From: DATFMH01 sp035267045
Lineage (GTDB): Bacteria > Bacteroidota > Rhodothermia > Balneolales > DATFMH01
Direction of reading: 5' to 3'
Assembly: GCA_035267045.1 (NCBI GenBank)
Contig: DATFMH010000226.1
Location: 33,441-97,440 of the forward strand
DNA length: 64,000 nucleotides
Positions 8,521 to 16,746 of the stretch are shown piece by piece. How positions within the stretch are numbered: position 1 is the stretch's first letter; each line of letters starts with the position of its first letter. Position numbers and translations under genes: made by a program. The notes under the pieces are model-generated. The model had not been told where the DNA came from, made no database searches, and worked only from the letters and a program-made list of their open reading frames with translations.

Positions 8521-9340
8521 TACCTTTGACGGTTTTCCTGCTATAAATATAGGGTAGAAGCCCCAATGGTTCGGTAGTAATACCATGTTTGGGATTGGCA
8601 TGGAAAAAAGTCAGGAAATCCCCTTTTCGATATGCGATAGCCGTATGTGATACATCCAGACCTTTCACTGTTGTGACGAATGCCAGTATATCACCCGTAT
8701 TAATTTTTCTGATATAGAGCGGTATTTTATTTTTGGGTAGATATTTCAAACTGTCTTGCGATAATTGCCGTTCTTTATGTTTAATAAGATCCAATAGTGA
8801 GTCATTATGAGCCAATCCTGGATACTGATATCGATGGTGACTCATATAGTAAACACTATCCATTGGAACTGAATCGGGCCAATGCTGACTAACAATGGAA
8901 ACTAATCCTTTCTTCTGATTGGTCAATAACCAATCCGAGAAATAATTTAGCCTGCTGAAATATCCATGAATATGACCGTTCCGGTATCTGAGTAATTTCA
9001 GATTATTCGCGAAGGTATTATAAGAAGTGTCCCGTTCCAGGGTTGTTAAAGCTAATGCCATTGATGTCTCAACATAGATGACGCAATCGGATCCTTTAAG
9101 TGTTATAACAAGTTTTTCTTTTTTTGGTTTGTCCAGTAGTCCGGCTTTATAAGGGATACCAAACTGTTTTTCGGCATAAAATGAGATTAAGTCAGATAAG
9201 GTGGAATCGTGTTTGTAATGTTCAATGCCATCTTTGAGCCAGTTAGATATTATAAACCTCTTGTTTTGTGCTTTGACCGGCAGCACAGAGAGAAAAGTAA
9301 TGCAGAATACAAAAGCGGAGAATATGATCTTCTTTAGCAC
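8483..9340 (-). CDS. DUF1460 (amidase-like, NlpC/P60-related) exported protein
   Basis: 285-aa exported protein with a signal peptide ending near VKAQ (residues 1-25). The body matches DUF1460, described as N-acetylmuramoyl-L-alanine amidase-like with a papain-type fold. It has the nucleophile region GSDCVIYVETSMALA with C86 and the later His region DVSHTAIAY with H232, followed by FFHANPKHGIT. It probably cleaves peptidoglycan-derived peptides or another amide in the periplasm; the substrate is unknown. It lies 20 bases downstream of dnaB on the same strand and overlaps the convergent glycosyltransferase gene by 38 bases. Confidence 0.8.
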   Translation of the reverse strand: MLKKIIFSAFVFCITFLSVLPVKAQNKRFIISNWLKDGIEHYKHDSTLSDLISFYAEKQFGIPYKAGLLDKPKKEKLVITLKGSDCVIYVETSMALALTTLERDTSYNTFANNLKLLRYRNGHIHGYFSRLNYFSDWLLTNQKKGLVSIVSQHWPDSVPMDSVYYMSHHRYQYPGLAHNDSLLDLIKHKERQLSQDSLKYLPKNKIPLYIRKINTGDILAFVTTVKGLDVSHTAIAYRKGDFLTFFHANPKHGITTEPLGLLPYIYSRKTVKGIIVARLKDLSPS

Positions 9341-9360
9341 ACGTTTATTCTGTTATTGAG

Positions 9361-10923
9361 TTAAAATGGAGCATCTTCATCATCATTATTTGATAATATA
9401 TCGGGATTGCTATCGTGTTCCTGATTATTGGTATCTTGAGGCCCTACTTCAGGAAGCATGTTACTATAATTGCCATTACCATTTCCATTATCGTAAGGCT
9501 TATTATATGCAGAACTCAGATTTTCAAAACGGGCATAATCCTTGATGAACTGTAGTCGAACAGTTCCGACCGGGCCATTACGCTGCTTCCCAATTATTAA
9601 TTCCGATATCCCGGCTGTAGACTGACCTTCTTCATCCGTAAGGATACCATAATATTCTGGCCTGTATAAGAAACAAACAACGTCGGCGTCTTGTTCAATA
9701 GAGCCGGATTCACGCAAGTCGCTAAGTTGAGGTCGTTTGTTACCTCCCCTTTGTTCTACGGCACGACTCAACTGGGATAGAGCCACTACCGGGACTTTCA
9801 ATTCTTTGGCAAGAGCTTTTAGCCCACGGGATATATAAGCTATTTCCTGCTCCCTGTTGCGATCTGAGGATCCGCCGGTCATAAGCTGAAGATAATCGAC
9901 AATAACAAGACCGATATCATGTTCATTCTTCAAACGCCGGCATTTTGAGCGTAATTCCATAACACTGATTCCGGGTGTATCATCAATAAAGATGTTGGCT
10001 GAAACCAAACGGCCGGCTGCTTCAACCAATTGTTCAAAGTCCTGGTCATTTAATTTACCCGAGCGGGCCATTTGTGCATTGATGCGTGCTTCCATGGTAA
10101 GCAGTCGTTGCACTAACGATTGGTCTGACATCTCAAGACTAAAAATGGCTACATTGGTGCGTAATTGTTTATCAGGGAAGAGTGCGGCATTTCTTGCCGA
10201 TGACAGTACAAATGCTGTTTTACCCATTGAGGGACGTGCCGCGATGATGATCAAATCACCCGGTTGCCAGCCAGCTGTTAATTTATCAACGTCGAGACTG
10301 GAAGGAACACCTGTTAATCCATCTGCTTTACCTCTTATTTCAACGAGATAATCGAGTGTATCCTTGAGGATATTTCCTATAGCTTTAGCCGGGATTCGTG
10401 TTTTGGTATTTGATATTTCAAATATTTTTTGTTCGGCCTGATCAAGCAAATCAAACGGATCACTGGTAGTATCGTAGCTCTGTTTTATAATTTCATTACA
10501 GGTGAGTATCAGGTTGCGTTTGATGGCTTTTTCGGCAATAATCTGAGCATGATACTCAATATTAGCTGCAGAACTAACAGAACGCGTCAGCTGTGTCAGG
10601 TAACCGGGGCCTCCACAAATATCTAATAAGTTTTGATCACGTAGCTCATTTTCTACTGTAATGATATCCAGAGGATTATCACGTTCATAAAGTTTAAGAA
10701 TAGCTTCGAAGACATGTCGATTGGCCGGTTTATAAAAGTCTTCCGGTTTAAGTATCTGAAGCGCAATAGAAGCGGCTTCATGGTCAATTAACATGCCACC
10801 CAAAACGGCTTCCTCAATCTCCAAAGCCTGTGGCGGTATACGTCCTCCATCCTCAAGAAGGTCGATTTCCTTTTTGTAATTTTTTTTGTTGTTGTAATCA
10901 GATCCGTTAGAATCTTTTGGCAT
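9361..10923 (-). CDS. dnaB: Replicative DNA helicase DnaB
   Basis: Hexameric 5'-3' helicase that unwinds DNA at the replication fork. 520 aa. The N-terminal domain begins after a 25-residue hydrophilic extension (PPQALEIEEAVLGGML). The RecA-like C-terminal domain carries Walker A ARPSMGKTA (about residues 229-237), Walker B (IGLVIVDYLQLM) and the motif RESGSIEQDADVVCFLYRPEYY. The last 45 residues are an unstructured Asn/Gly/Asp-rich tail ending in DDEDAPF. No intein or frameshift. The ATG at 10923 fits the family. The uracil-DNA glycosylase gene lies 71 bases upstream and DUF1460 lies 20 bases downstream. Confidence 0.97.
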   Translation of the reverse strand: MPKDSNGSDYNNKKNYKKEIDLLEDGGRIPPQALEIEEAVLGGMLIDHEAASIALQILKPEDFYKPANRHVFEAILKLYERDNPLDIITVENELRDQNLLDICGGPGYLTQLTRSVSSAANIEYHAQIIAEKAIKRNLILTCNEIIKQSYDTTSDPFDLLDQAEQKIFEISNTKTRIPAKAIGNILKDTLDYLVEIRGKADGLTGVPSSLDVDKLTAGWQPGDLIIIAARPSMGKTAFVLSSARNAALFPDKQLRTNVAIFSLEMSDQSLVQRLLTMEARINAQMARSGKLNDQDFEQLVEAAGRLVSANIFIDDTPGISVMELRSKCRRLKNEHDIGLVIVDYLQLMTGGSSDRNREQEIAYISRGLKALAKELKVPVVALSQLSRAVEQRGGNKRPQLSDLRESGSIEQDADVVCFLYRPEYYGILTDEEGQSTAGISELIIGKQRNGPVGTVRLQFIKDYARFENLSSAYNKPYDNGNGNGNYSNMLPEVGPQDTNNQEHDSNPDILSNNDDEDAPF

Positions 10924-10994
10924 CGACGTATGGTTAGTATTAAAAATTCTTAATTAATAAATACAATAAAATACAGGAAATGTAAACTAAAGGA

Positions 10995-11798
10995 CTAAGG
11001 TTTACACCCTAATTCATCATATCTTTTTCGCAACATCTGAACATCTTCCCAGGTAGCACGTTTCCAATTAGGATTACGCAATAAAGCAGCGGGATGGTAG
11101 GTGACTGTAAGCTCATAATTGTCATGAAAAGGATGGAAACTGCCCCGAAGAGCTTTCATAGGTTGATCGGTATTCAATAAGGTTTGAGCCGATATTCTGC
11201 CGAGACAAAGTATCAATTTGGGGTTTATAAGGTCGACTTGCTTAAGGAGTACGGGAAGACTTTTAGCTCTTTCGTCTGTCAACGGATCCCGATTATTAGG
11301 TGGCCGGTGTTTAACTATATTAGTGATGTAAACATCTTTTCTTTCAAATCCGATTGCCGCAAGAATTTTATTTAGTAATTTTCCCGCACGACCTACGAAA
11401 GGTTCACCCTGTAAATCTTCATTTCTTCCCGGCGCTTCTCCAATAATAACTAAATCGGCATTCGGATTACCGACACCAAAGACAAGATTGGTATTGGGAA
11501 GGTCCGTTTTAAGAAAATCAGCATCTAAGCAAAATTGATATAGTTCATCCAGTGTTTTACAGTCTTCGTAACTTTTTGGGGCCACGTCTTTTTTTGTTTT
11601 GCTTTCGTTCGATGAATCCTGCACGCTTACCGTCTGTTTTTTTGTGTTTGATTTATTGCCATTACCTTTTACCTCCGACTGTGGGGAATCTGTTATGTTA
11701 AGTTTTTCCCATAAATTTGCATCAATTCGGCCATATACTTCTTCCTGGTAGTGAAGATAATCTATGATACGGTTTATGTAAGGTAATTTATCTGACAT
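10995..11798 (-). CDS. Family-4-like uracil-DNA glycosylase lacking most Fe-S cysteines
   Basis: Removes uracil from deaminated DNA. 267 aa: an N-terminal extension of about 80 low-complexity residues, then the glycosylase domain. Family-4 motifs are clear: GEAPGRNED (residues 120-128), EPFVGRAGKLL, NIVKHRPPNNRDP and the late TYHPAALLR. Enzymes of this family bind a 4Fe-4S cluster through four cysteines. Here only C90 of the CxxC pair remains (partner position A93); the Cys of VVKCRPP is H164, and the later CxP cysteine is S180. The fold may be stabilised without a cluster. It overlaps mtaB by 11 bases, so the two are probably translated together. Confidence 0.85.
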   Translation of the reverse strand: MSDKLPYINRIIDYLHYQEEVYGRIDANLWEKLNITDSPQSEVKGNGNKSNTKKQTVSVQDSSNESKTKKDVAPKSYEDCKTLDELYQFCLDADFLKTDLPNTNLVFGVGNPNADLVIIGEAPGRNEDLQGEPFVGRAGKLLNKILAAIGFERKDVYITNIVKHRPPNNRDPLTDERAKSLPVLLKQVDLINPKLILCLGRISAQTLLNTDQPMKALRGSFHPFHDNYELTVTYHPAALLRNPNWKRATWEDVQMLRKRYDELGCKP

Positions 11799-13140
11799 TG
11801 GGTGTTAGTATATCCTGTTCTACCTCAGAAGTTTGAGTTGATGAAGCTAACAAGCCTTCAAAGTATCCATTAGTTGTAATTTTATCCAATGAACAATTGA
11901 TGATTTTATTGGTCAATGCTTCCTGATACGGCATCGCGACACGAATATAATTATCCGTCCAACCGTACATTAAACCATCTTTATTCTCCATTTCAAAAAG
12001 CACAGGACGAACTTCACCACTGAACTGACTGTTAAAATGGAATCTCTTCTTTTTGGATAACCGTCTTAGCTTGTGCGTTCTTTTTTTGCGCACTTGTTTT
12101 GAAATAACCGGTTCATAACTGAGAGCAACAGTGTTTGGACGTTCCGAGTAGGTGAAGACATGCAGATAGCTTACAGGAAGTGAGGAGATGAAATCAAATG
12201 ATTCCTGAAACAGTTCATCGGTTTCTCCCGGGTGACCGGTGATTACATCCACACCAATACAGGCATCCGGCATCAGTTCTTTGATCAATTCAATACGGTG
12301 CTGGTAGAGATCAGATTGATATCTTCTGCGCATAAGTTTGAGCATTGTATCACTACCACTCTGCAATGGAATGTGGAAATGTGGTTGAACGCAGTTAGAC
12401 TCAGCCGCGAAATGGATGATATCATCGTGTAATAAATTCGGTTCAATGGATGATATACGTATACGTTCCATACCGTCGAGCTTATCCAATTCCTGCAATA
12501 GATCGAAAAATGTTTCCCCGTGCTGCTTACCGAAATCACCGGCATTGACACCTGTTAAAACGATCTCTTTGTACCCGTCTGCTATGACCGTCCGGGCATT
12601 ATTAAGGATCTGTTCTATTTTAGGGCTTCGGCTTTTTCCTCTCGCCAGTGGTATGGTGCAAAAGGCACATTTATAATCGCAGCCGTCCTGTATCTTGAGG
12701 AATACACGAGTCCGGTCATTTTCAGAAAAGGCGTTATGAAAATCGACGGCATCATTGGCATCGGTATGATGAATGATGGTCTCGTCCACTTTTTCAAAGT
12801 CATTTACAAGGTCAAAGATATTGAATTTATCTTTAGCTCCGAGAACCAGGTCTACACCATCAATAGCAGCTATTTCTTCAGGTTCCAACTGGGCATAGCA
12901 GCCAACGACAGCGATAAAAGCTTTTGGATTGTTACGTTGTGCCCGGCGGACGTATTTACGGCAATCACTGTTAGCATTTTGTGTTACCGAACAGGTATTG
13001 ATGACATAGACATCCGCTTTCGAATCAAAATCGATGATCTCGAAATTATGATCTTCGAATGTGCGTTTGATGGTTGATGTTTCGGCAAAATTGAGTTTAC
13101 ATCCGAGAGTATAAAATGCAACCTTCTTCATAGTGGACAA
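11788..13140 (-). CDS. mtaB: tRNA t6A37 methylthiotransferase MtaB
   Basis: Radical-SAM enzyme that converts t6A37 to ms2t6A37 in ANN-decoding tRNAs. 450 aa. The N-terminal UPF0004 domain shows cysteines C14, C50 and C81 that would hold the auxiliary cluster. The radical-SAM motif is CDYKCAFC (C154, C158, C161), followed by IPLARGKSRS, which separates MtaB from MiaB and RimO. A C-terminal TRAM domain occupies about residues 365-435. It is the first gene of a tight minus-strand series (mtaB, uracil-DNA glycosylase, dnaB, DUF1460). Its promoter must lie in the repeat-rich region upstream. Confidence 0.9.
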   Translation of the reverse strand: MSTMKKVAFYTLGCKLNFAETSTIKRTFEDHNFEIIDFDSKADVYVINTCSVTQNANSDCRKYVRRAQRNNPKAFIAVVGCYAQLEPEEIAAIDGVDLVLGAKDKFNIFDLVNDFEKVDETIIHHTDANDAVDFHNAFSENDRTRVFLKIQDGCDYKCAFCTIPLARGKSRSPKIEQILNNARTVIADGYKEIVLTGVNAGDFGKQHGETFFDLLQELDKLDGMERIRISSIEPNLLHDDIIHFAAESNCVQPHFHIPLQSGSDTMLKLMRRRYQSDLYQHRIELIKELMPDACIGVDVITGHPGETDELFQESFDFISSLPVSYLHVFTYSERPNTVALSYEPVISKQVRKKRTHKLRRLSKKKRFHFNSQFSGEVRPVLFEMENKDGLMYGWTDNYIRVAMPYQEALTNKIINCSLDKITTNGYFEGLLASSTQTSEVEQDILTPNVR

Positions 13141-13278
13141 ATACTTGAAAATCTGAATTGATCGGGGACAACATAATTAGATGAAAAAGATACGAAAAAT
13201 TCAGTGGATTTGAAGAAAAAATAGAACGCGGATGATACAAATTATGCGGGATTTCGCAGATTTTTTAAATAAAAAAAA

Positions 13279-13300
13279 CGATGGACGACGGACGACTGAC
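13279..13300. repeat. Tandem heptamer array (3 degenerate units)
   Basis: Three consecutive 7-base units, CGATGGA, CGACGGA and CGACTGA, each one base different from the next, followed by a C that begins a fourth. A second heptamer array of similar composition lies at 13825-13845. Confidence 0.65.
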
Positions 13301-13367
13301 AACACCCCGGATGCAAAATGCCGAATACATATTAAACAAACATCAATGAAAAATTATAGAAACTTAA

Positions 13368-13385
13368 AAAGCCCGAATGGGCTTT
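13368..13385. repeat. GCCC-GAAT-GGGC hairpin, possible weak terminator
   Basis: AAAGCCC-GAAT-GGGCTTT forms a perfect 7-bp stem with a 4-base loop. On the minus strand the stem is followed by TTTTT, so it could act as a terminator for leftward transcription, although the nuo operon already has a stronger one at 13908-13945. Its place among several other palindromes suggests a REP-like element. Confidence 0.6.
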
Positions 13386-13396
13386 AATATAAATAG

Positions 13397-13481
13397 CTTC
13401 GGGTGTAACCCGGAGACGAAAAGATAAAATCATGCCGAACCCCGGAGCCCAGGGGGTGTACGTGTTCCCTGACAAGGTACA
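13397..13481. repeat. Cluster of three short GC-rich hairpins (REP-like)
   Basis: Three adjacent inverted repeats: CTTCGGGT-GTA-ACCCGGAG (13397-13415, one mismatch), ACCCC/GGGGT (13439-13443 with 13453-13457) and TGTAC/GTACA (13457-13461 with 13477-13481). Local GC is much higher than in the flanking DNA. The arrangement resembles repetitive extragenic palindromes mobilised by IS200-type (RAYT) transposases in other genomes, but no such gene is in the window. Confidence 0.55.
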
Positions 13482-13571
13482 TGATCTTTAACAATAAGTT
13501 TAACTGACTTTGACTATACGAGGGGTTCAATAGTAATTGGAAATGGTGCCGGATAATAATTAAGATAAGTC

Positions 13572-13719
13572 ATTACCCCGCGCCTTTAGGCCGGGGATAC
13601 AGGATAATGCTACAACAATTGTTAGGGCTTTATCCCTTTGATAACACTCCTAAAGGGCTGAAGCCCTCTCTGAAATTATGTAAAACCCATTAATCCCCGG
13701 CCTAAAGGTGCGGGGCAAT
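13572..13719. repeat. Large nested inverted repeat, 27-base arms with 25/27 identity
   Basis: The left arm 13572-13598 and right arm 13693-13719 are reverse complements at 25 of 27 positions. Both contain CCTTTAGGCCGGGGAT or its complement. The 94-base interval holds a second inverted pair, 13625-13639 with 13652-13666 (12 of 15 positions), so the whole could fold into one long cruciform or clover-like hairpin. The GC-rich arms in an AT-rich setting suggest an inserted REP/BIME-type unit. Confidence 0.7.
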
Positions 13720-13752
13720 TATGAGCTTTAAAATATTTAGAAATAACAGCGA

Positions 13753-13796
13753 CCGGACACAGAGTGTCCACCTGTGCGTTTCCGGACTGTGTCCGG
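13753..13796. repeat. CCGGACACAG inverted repeat
   Basis: CCGGACACAG at 13753-13762 pairs perfectly with CTGTGTCCGG at 13787-13796 across 24 bases. The interval contains partial internal copies (GTGTCC, CCGGAC) that allow alternative foldings. It belongs to the palindrome cluster downstream of nuoH. Confidence 0.65.
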
Positions 13797-13824
13797 GAGC
13801 GAGATGCTATAATTTTTTGTCGAT

Positions 13825-13845
13825 CGCTGACCGCTGACCGCTGAT
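13825..13845. repeat. Tandem heptamer array CGCTGAC x3
   Basis: Two exact copies of CGCTGAC and a third ending in T instead of C. Together with 13279-13300 it brackets the palindrome cluster. Confidence 0.65.
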
Positions 13846-13907
13846 AGCTAATCAATAAACTACAAACAACCGATCAATAAAATCCGCTTAATCTGCGAAT
13901 ATCTGTG

Positions 13908-13945
13908 GCAAAAAAAAGCGGATTCCCAAATGGAAACCCGCTTTT
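13908..13945 (-). terminator. Rho-independent terminator of the nuoA-H transcript
   Basis: On the minus strand an AAAAGCGG/CCGCTTTT stem (13914-13921 with 13938-13945), extended through a G-T pair and TTTCC/GGGAA, closes an ATTT loop. It is followed by at least seven T. It lies 25 bases after the nuoH stop codon. Confidence 0.88.
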
Positions 13946-13970
13946 CTCAAAATTTCATATTGCTACAATC

Positions 13971-14978
13971 TTATGAGAAAAAAGAATGGTAGGCCAAAAT
14001 CAAACCGGCGATGACCATGAAATTGGCTACGGCCAGGGGTAATAACTTATTCCAGCCGAGGTGCATAAGCTGATTGTATTTGAAACGTGGGATCGTCCAG
14101 CGGACTAATATAAATATAAATACCCAGAAGCCTGTTTTCGCCGAAAAAACGAGAATATCAAGTATGCCTTTAGCCAAAGTCGACATATGCGGCAGCCACA
14201 TTGGTTCAAACGGGAGGGTGTAACCACCGAAGAAGAATGTAGTGATAAGCATACTGGCAATGACCACGTGCATGTACTCGGCAAGAAAAAACATCCCGAA
14301 TTTCATCGAGCTGTATTCGGTGTGAAATCCACCAACGAGCTCCTGTTCAGCCTCAACGAGATCGAACGGGGTACGGTTGGTTTCCGCAAAAGCAGCTACG
14401 GTGAAAATGACAAAGCCGACCGGGTTCTTGAAAACATTCCACCAAACGGCTTGTGAGTGTACAATATCGACCATATTCAATGACCCTGCATAAAGCACGC
14501 ATGAAGCAACGGCTAATCCCATGGGCAGCTCATAACTGAGCATCTGTGCCGCCGCTCTCAAACCTCCAAGAAGAGAGTATTTACTATTGGATGCCCAACC
14601 GGCGAGTGTTACACCATAAACACTTAACGAGCTGATAGCCAATATGAATAATACACTTACATTAATATTGGATATGTAGACACCTTCAGCAAAAGGTATA
14701 ACCGCAATTGTTATGAGGGCTGTGGCAACCGGAATCATAGGAGCAATCGTATGAAGGAATCTATTACCTGTATTAGGCGTTACATCTTCCTTCAGGATAA
14801 GCTTCAAAACATCTGCGATAGGTTGTAATAATCCCTTTGGGCCAACCCTGTTGGGACCAATCCGGTTTTGAATGAAAGCCGCTATACGCCGTTCGGCATA
14901 AACAGCAATAGCTGCGGAGTTTAAGGTTATAAACAACGCCACAGCTAAAACAATTAATGAAAATACTAATGGAGACAT
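13971..14978 (-). CDS. nuoH: NADH-quinone oxidoreductase subunit H
   Basis: Membrane subunit of complex I that forms the quinone entry site at the junction of the arms. 335 aa, about eight transmembrane helices. Family signatures are RIAAFIQNRIGPNRVGPKG near residues 31-50 and the acidic loop AETNRTPFDLVEAEQELVGGFHTEYSS. It is the last gene of the nuo cluster here, 14 bases after nuoG, with a strong terminator right behind it. nuoI, usually next, is absent. Confidence 0.95.
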   Translation of the reverse strand: MSPLVFSLIVLAVALFITLNSAAIAVYAERRIAAFIQNRIGPNRVGPKGLLQPIADVLKLILKEDVTPNTGNRFLHTIAPMIPVATALITIAVIPFAEGVYISNINVSVLFILAISSLSVYGVTLAGWASNSKYSLLGGLRAAAQMLSYELPMGLAVASCVLYAGSLNMVDIVHSQAVWWNVFKNPVGFVIFTVAAFAETNRTPFDLVEAEQELVGGFHTEYSSMKFGMFFLAEYMHVVIASMLITTFFFGGYTLPFEPMWLPHMSTLAKGILDILVFSAKTGFWVFIFILVRWTIPRFKYNQLMHLGWNKLLPLAVANFMVIAGLILAYHSFFS

Positions 14979-14992
14979 ACGATATTAAATAA

Positions 14993-16732
14993 TTATGCTG
15001 GGTTAATTTCAGTTTCTTTTAATGATGGCAATTGAACACCGTTTTCCTCATCCATTCGCTCATAACTGATACCTTCAAAAACAGGAAATGCAGAAGATAT
15101 TTCAGCCATGATTTCTCTCGATTCTGTATAATCGAGATCCAGATTCATTCGATAAGATACTCTGACAAAAAATTCCCAGGCGGGGATACAATCGATTTTG
15201 TTTTGGTCGGAAATCCAGTTGTCGAATTTTGTTCCATACCGGTCAAGTCGGCTGATACCCATTTCAGGATTAATGCTCCGGTTGGTATAAACCGTTTCTT
15301 TAGCAGGGAATGTACGTTGTATTCGGCCATCAATACTTACATAACTGGCATCGTGCTCAGCTGCACAAGTAACAGGAATGACTAAATCGGATGCATTGGT
15401 CATTTCCGAATTATTTGTAGCTAAGCTTATAACGTATTTACCCTTCAAAGCTTCTTTCGTTACAGCAGAACGGTCCAGAAGGTTATCATTAAGAATAACA
15501 ACAATTTTTACTTTATTTGAAGAAAGTTGCCTGGCAAGATCGTCTGATTCTGTAAAATCAAGATAATTAATTCCCAGTGTATTGGGTGCCTGATCATCTG
15601 TTAGCAGAAAGTTATCACCGGCACCTTCTTCAATATGTGGCGTGTAATAAACATCATTAACGCCAATTTTATTGAAAAACTTACTTAGGATGTAATTATC
15701 CTCAAGAGAAGCATGGGGGCTGCCGATAACAAGAATTTCATCAGCAGCGTGGCTGCTAATTTGTTCTACAAATGTTTCGAGAGCATTATTCCAGGTCGTT
15801 TTAGTAGTGTTATCACCATCAAGACGAATCTCCGGTTTTGATACTCTGTTCTCATTAAATAATCTGTATGCCTCCCGTCCGACATCAGCCATCCAGTAAT
15901 CATTGACTTCCGGATTGTAACGCGGTGTTATACGCATTACAAGATTATTCCGTGTCCAAAGGTCCACGTTCGTACCTTTAGCATTTGTAATATCAATGCC
16001 CGGTGTTTGATTTAACTCCCAAACACGGGCTTTAAAACGAAAATCAGACGAAGTTAAGGCACCTACAGGACAAATATCAACCGTGTTAACCGAATAAGGA
16101 TCGTCGAATTCTCTTCCGGGTGCTGTTGCCGGGTAGTTTTTATCTCCGCGGGAGATGATTGTCAATTGATTCGATTTACTTATTTCATTACAGAAGCGAA
16201 CACAACGGGTACAATTGATGCAGCGTTCTGCATCTAATGTAACTCTTGGCCCTAATTTAATTCGCTTGGGCTTATGAACCTTTTTAAACTCGAAACGACT
16301 TCCTTCCGGTCCGTATTTATAGGTTTGGATCTGTAACGGACATTCACCGGCCTGATCACATATAGGGCAGTCAAGCGGGTGGTTAATAAGTATAAATTCG
16401 AGGTTATCTTTTTGTGCTCTCTTAACTAAATCGGATGTTCGGTGTGTTTTGATGACCATGCCGTCGCTCATATCCAGACTGCAAGCTGTCATCAATTTCG
16501 GGAAGAAACGAATCTTACGTTCACCGTTTTCATCCTTTTCATATTCATTTTTTTCTTTATTAAATACGGGCGTGCCGGCCTGTACCATACATTGACGGCA
16601 GTTAGCCGGGATGGACAGGGAGGGATGGTAGCAGAAGAAAGGCAGCTCCAACCCATGATCTAACATAAATTGCAGAACTTTCTGCGGCTTCTCGTATTCT
16701 AACCTATTACCGTCTATGAAAATCTCAGGCAT
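14993..16732 (-). CDS. nuoG: NADH-quinone oxidoreductase subunit G
   Basis: Peripheral-arm subunit of complex I carrying several Fe-S clusters. 579 aa, shorter than E. coli NuoG (about 900), so the C-terminal molybdopterin-like part is reduced. The N-terminal ferredoxin-like 2Fe-2S site is visible (FFCYHPSLSIPANCRQCMVQ). The NADH-dehydrogenase G segment CDQAGECPLQ and the 4Fe-4S motif CINCTRCVRFC are also present, with further cysteines around VDICPVGALTS. The C-terminal region has recognisable oxidoreductase segments (TNASDLVIPVTCAAEHDASYVSIDGR). It lies 14 bases after nuoF and 14 bases before nuoH. Confidence 0.94.
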   Translation of the reverse strand: MPEIFIDGNRLEYEKPQKVLQFMLDHGLELPFFCYHPSLSIPANCRQCMVQAGTPVFNKEKNEYEKDENGERKIRFFPKLMTACSLDMSDGMVIKTHRTSDLVKRAQKDNLEFILINHPLDCPICDQAGECPLQIQTYKYGPEGSRFEFKKVHKPKRIKLGPRVTLDAERCINCTRCVRFCNEISKSNQLTIISRGDKNYPATAPGREFDDPYSVNTVDICPVGALTSSDFRFKARVWELNQTPGIDITNAKGTNVDLWTRNNLVMRITPRYNPEVNDYWMADVGREAYRLFNENRVSKPEIRLDGDNTTKTTWNNALETFVEQISSHAADEILVIGSPHASLEDNYILSKFFNKIGVNDVYYTPHIEEGAGDNFLLTDDQAPNTLGINYLDFTESDDLARQLSSNKVKIVVILNDNLLDRSAVTKEALKGKYVISLATNNSEMTNASDLVIPVTCAAEHDASYVSIDGRIQRTFPAKETVYTNRSINPEMGISRLDRYGTKFDNWISDQNKIDCIPAWEFFVRVSYRMNLDLDYTESREIMAEISSAFPVFEGISYERMDEENGVQLPSLKETEINPA

Positions 16733-16746
16733 TTTATTCCTAAATT

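Larger units (their letters stand above)
13141..13970. other. 830-base gene-free region dense in palindromes and short tandem repeats
   Basis: No plausible ORF. It lies between mtaB and nuoH, both on the minus strand. From left to right: a GCAGATT-type segment (about 13223-13266), heptamer tandem repeats (13279-13300), four hairpins (13368-13385, 13397-13415, 13439-13457, 13457-13481), a 27-base inverted-repeat pair (13572-13598 with 13693-13719) enclosing a smaller hairpin, a CCGGACACAG inverted repeat (13753-13796), a second heptamer array (13825-13845), a second GCAGATT-type segment (about 13879-13909) and the nuo terminator. The part adjoining mtaB (13141-13215) is AT-rich and probably holds its promoter. 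Confidence 0.8.

Noticed and set aside
13279..13845. CRISPR array
   Set aside because: Repeat units are 7 bases without spacers of constant length, and there are no cas genes.
14187..14456. Plus-strand ORF inside nuoH
   Set aside because: Antisense to a well-conserved complex I subunit.
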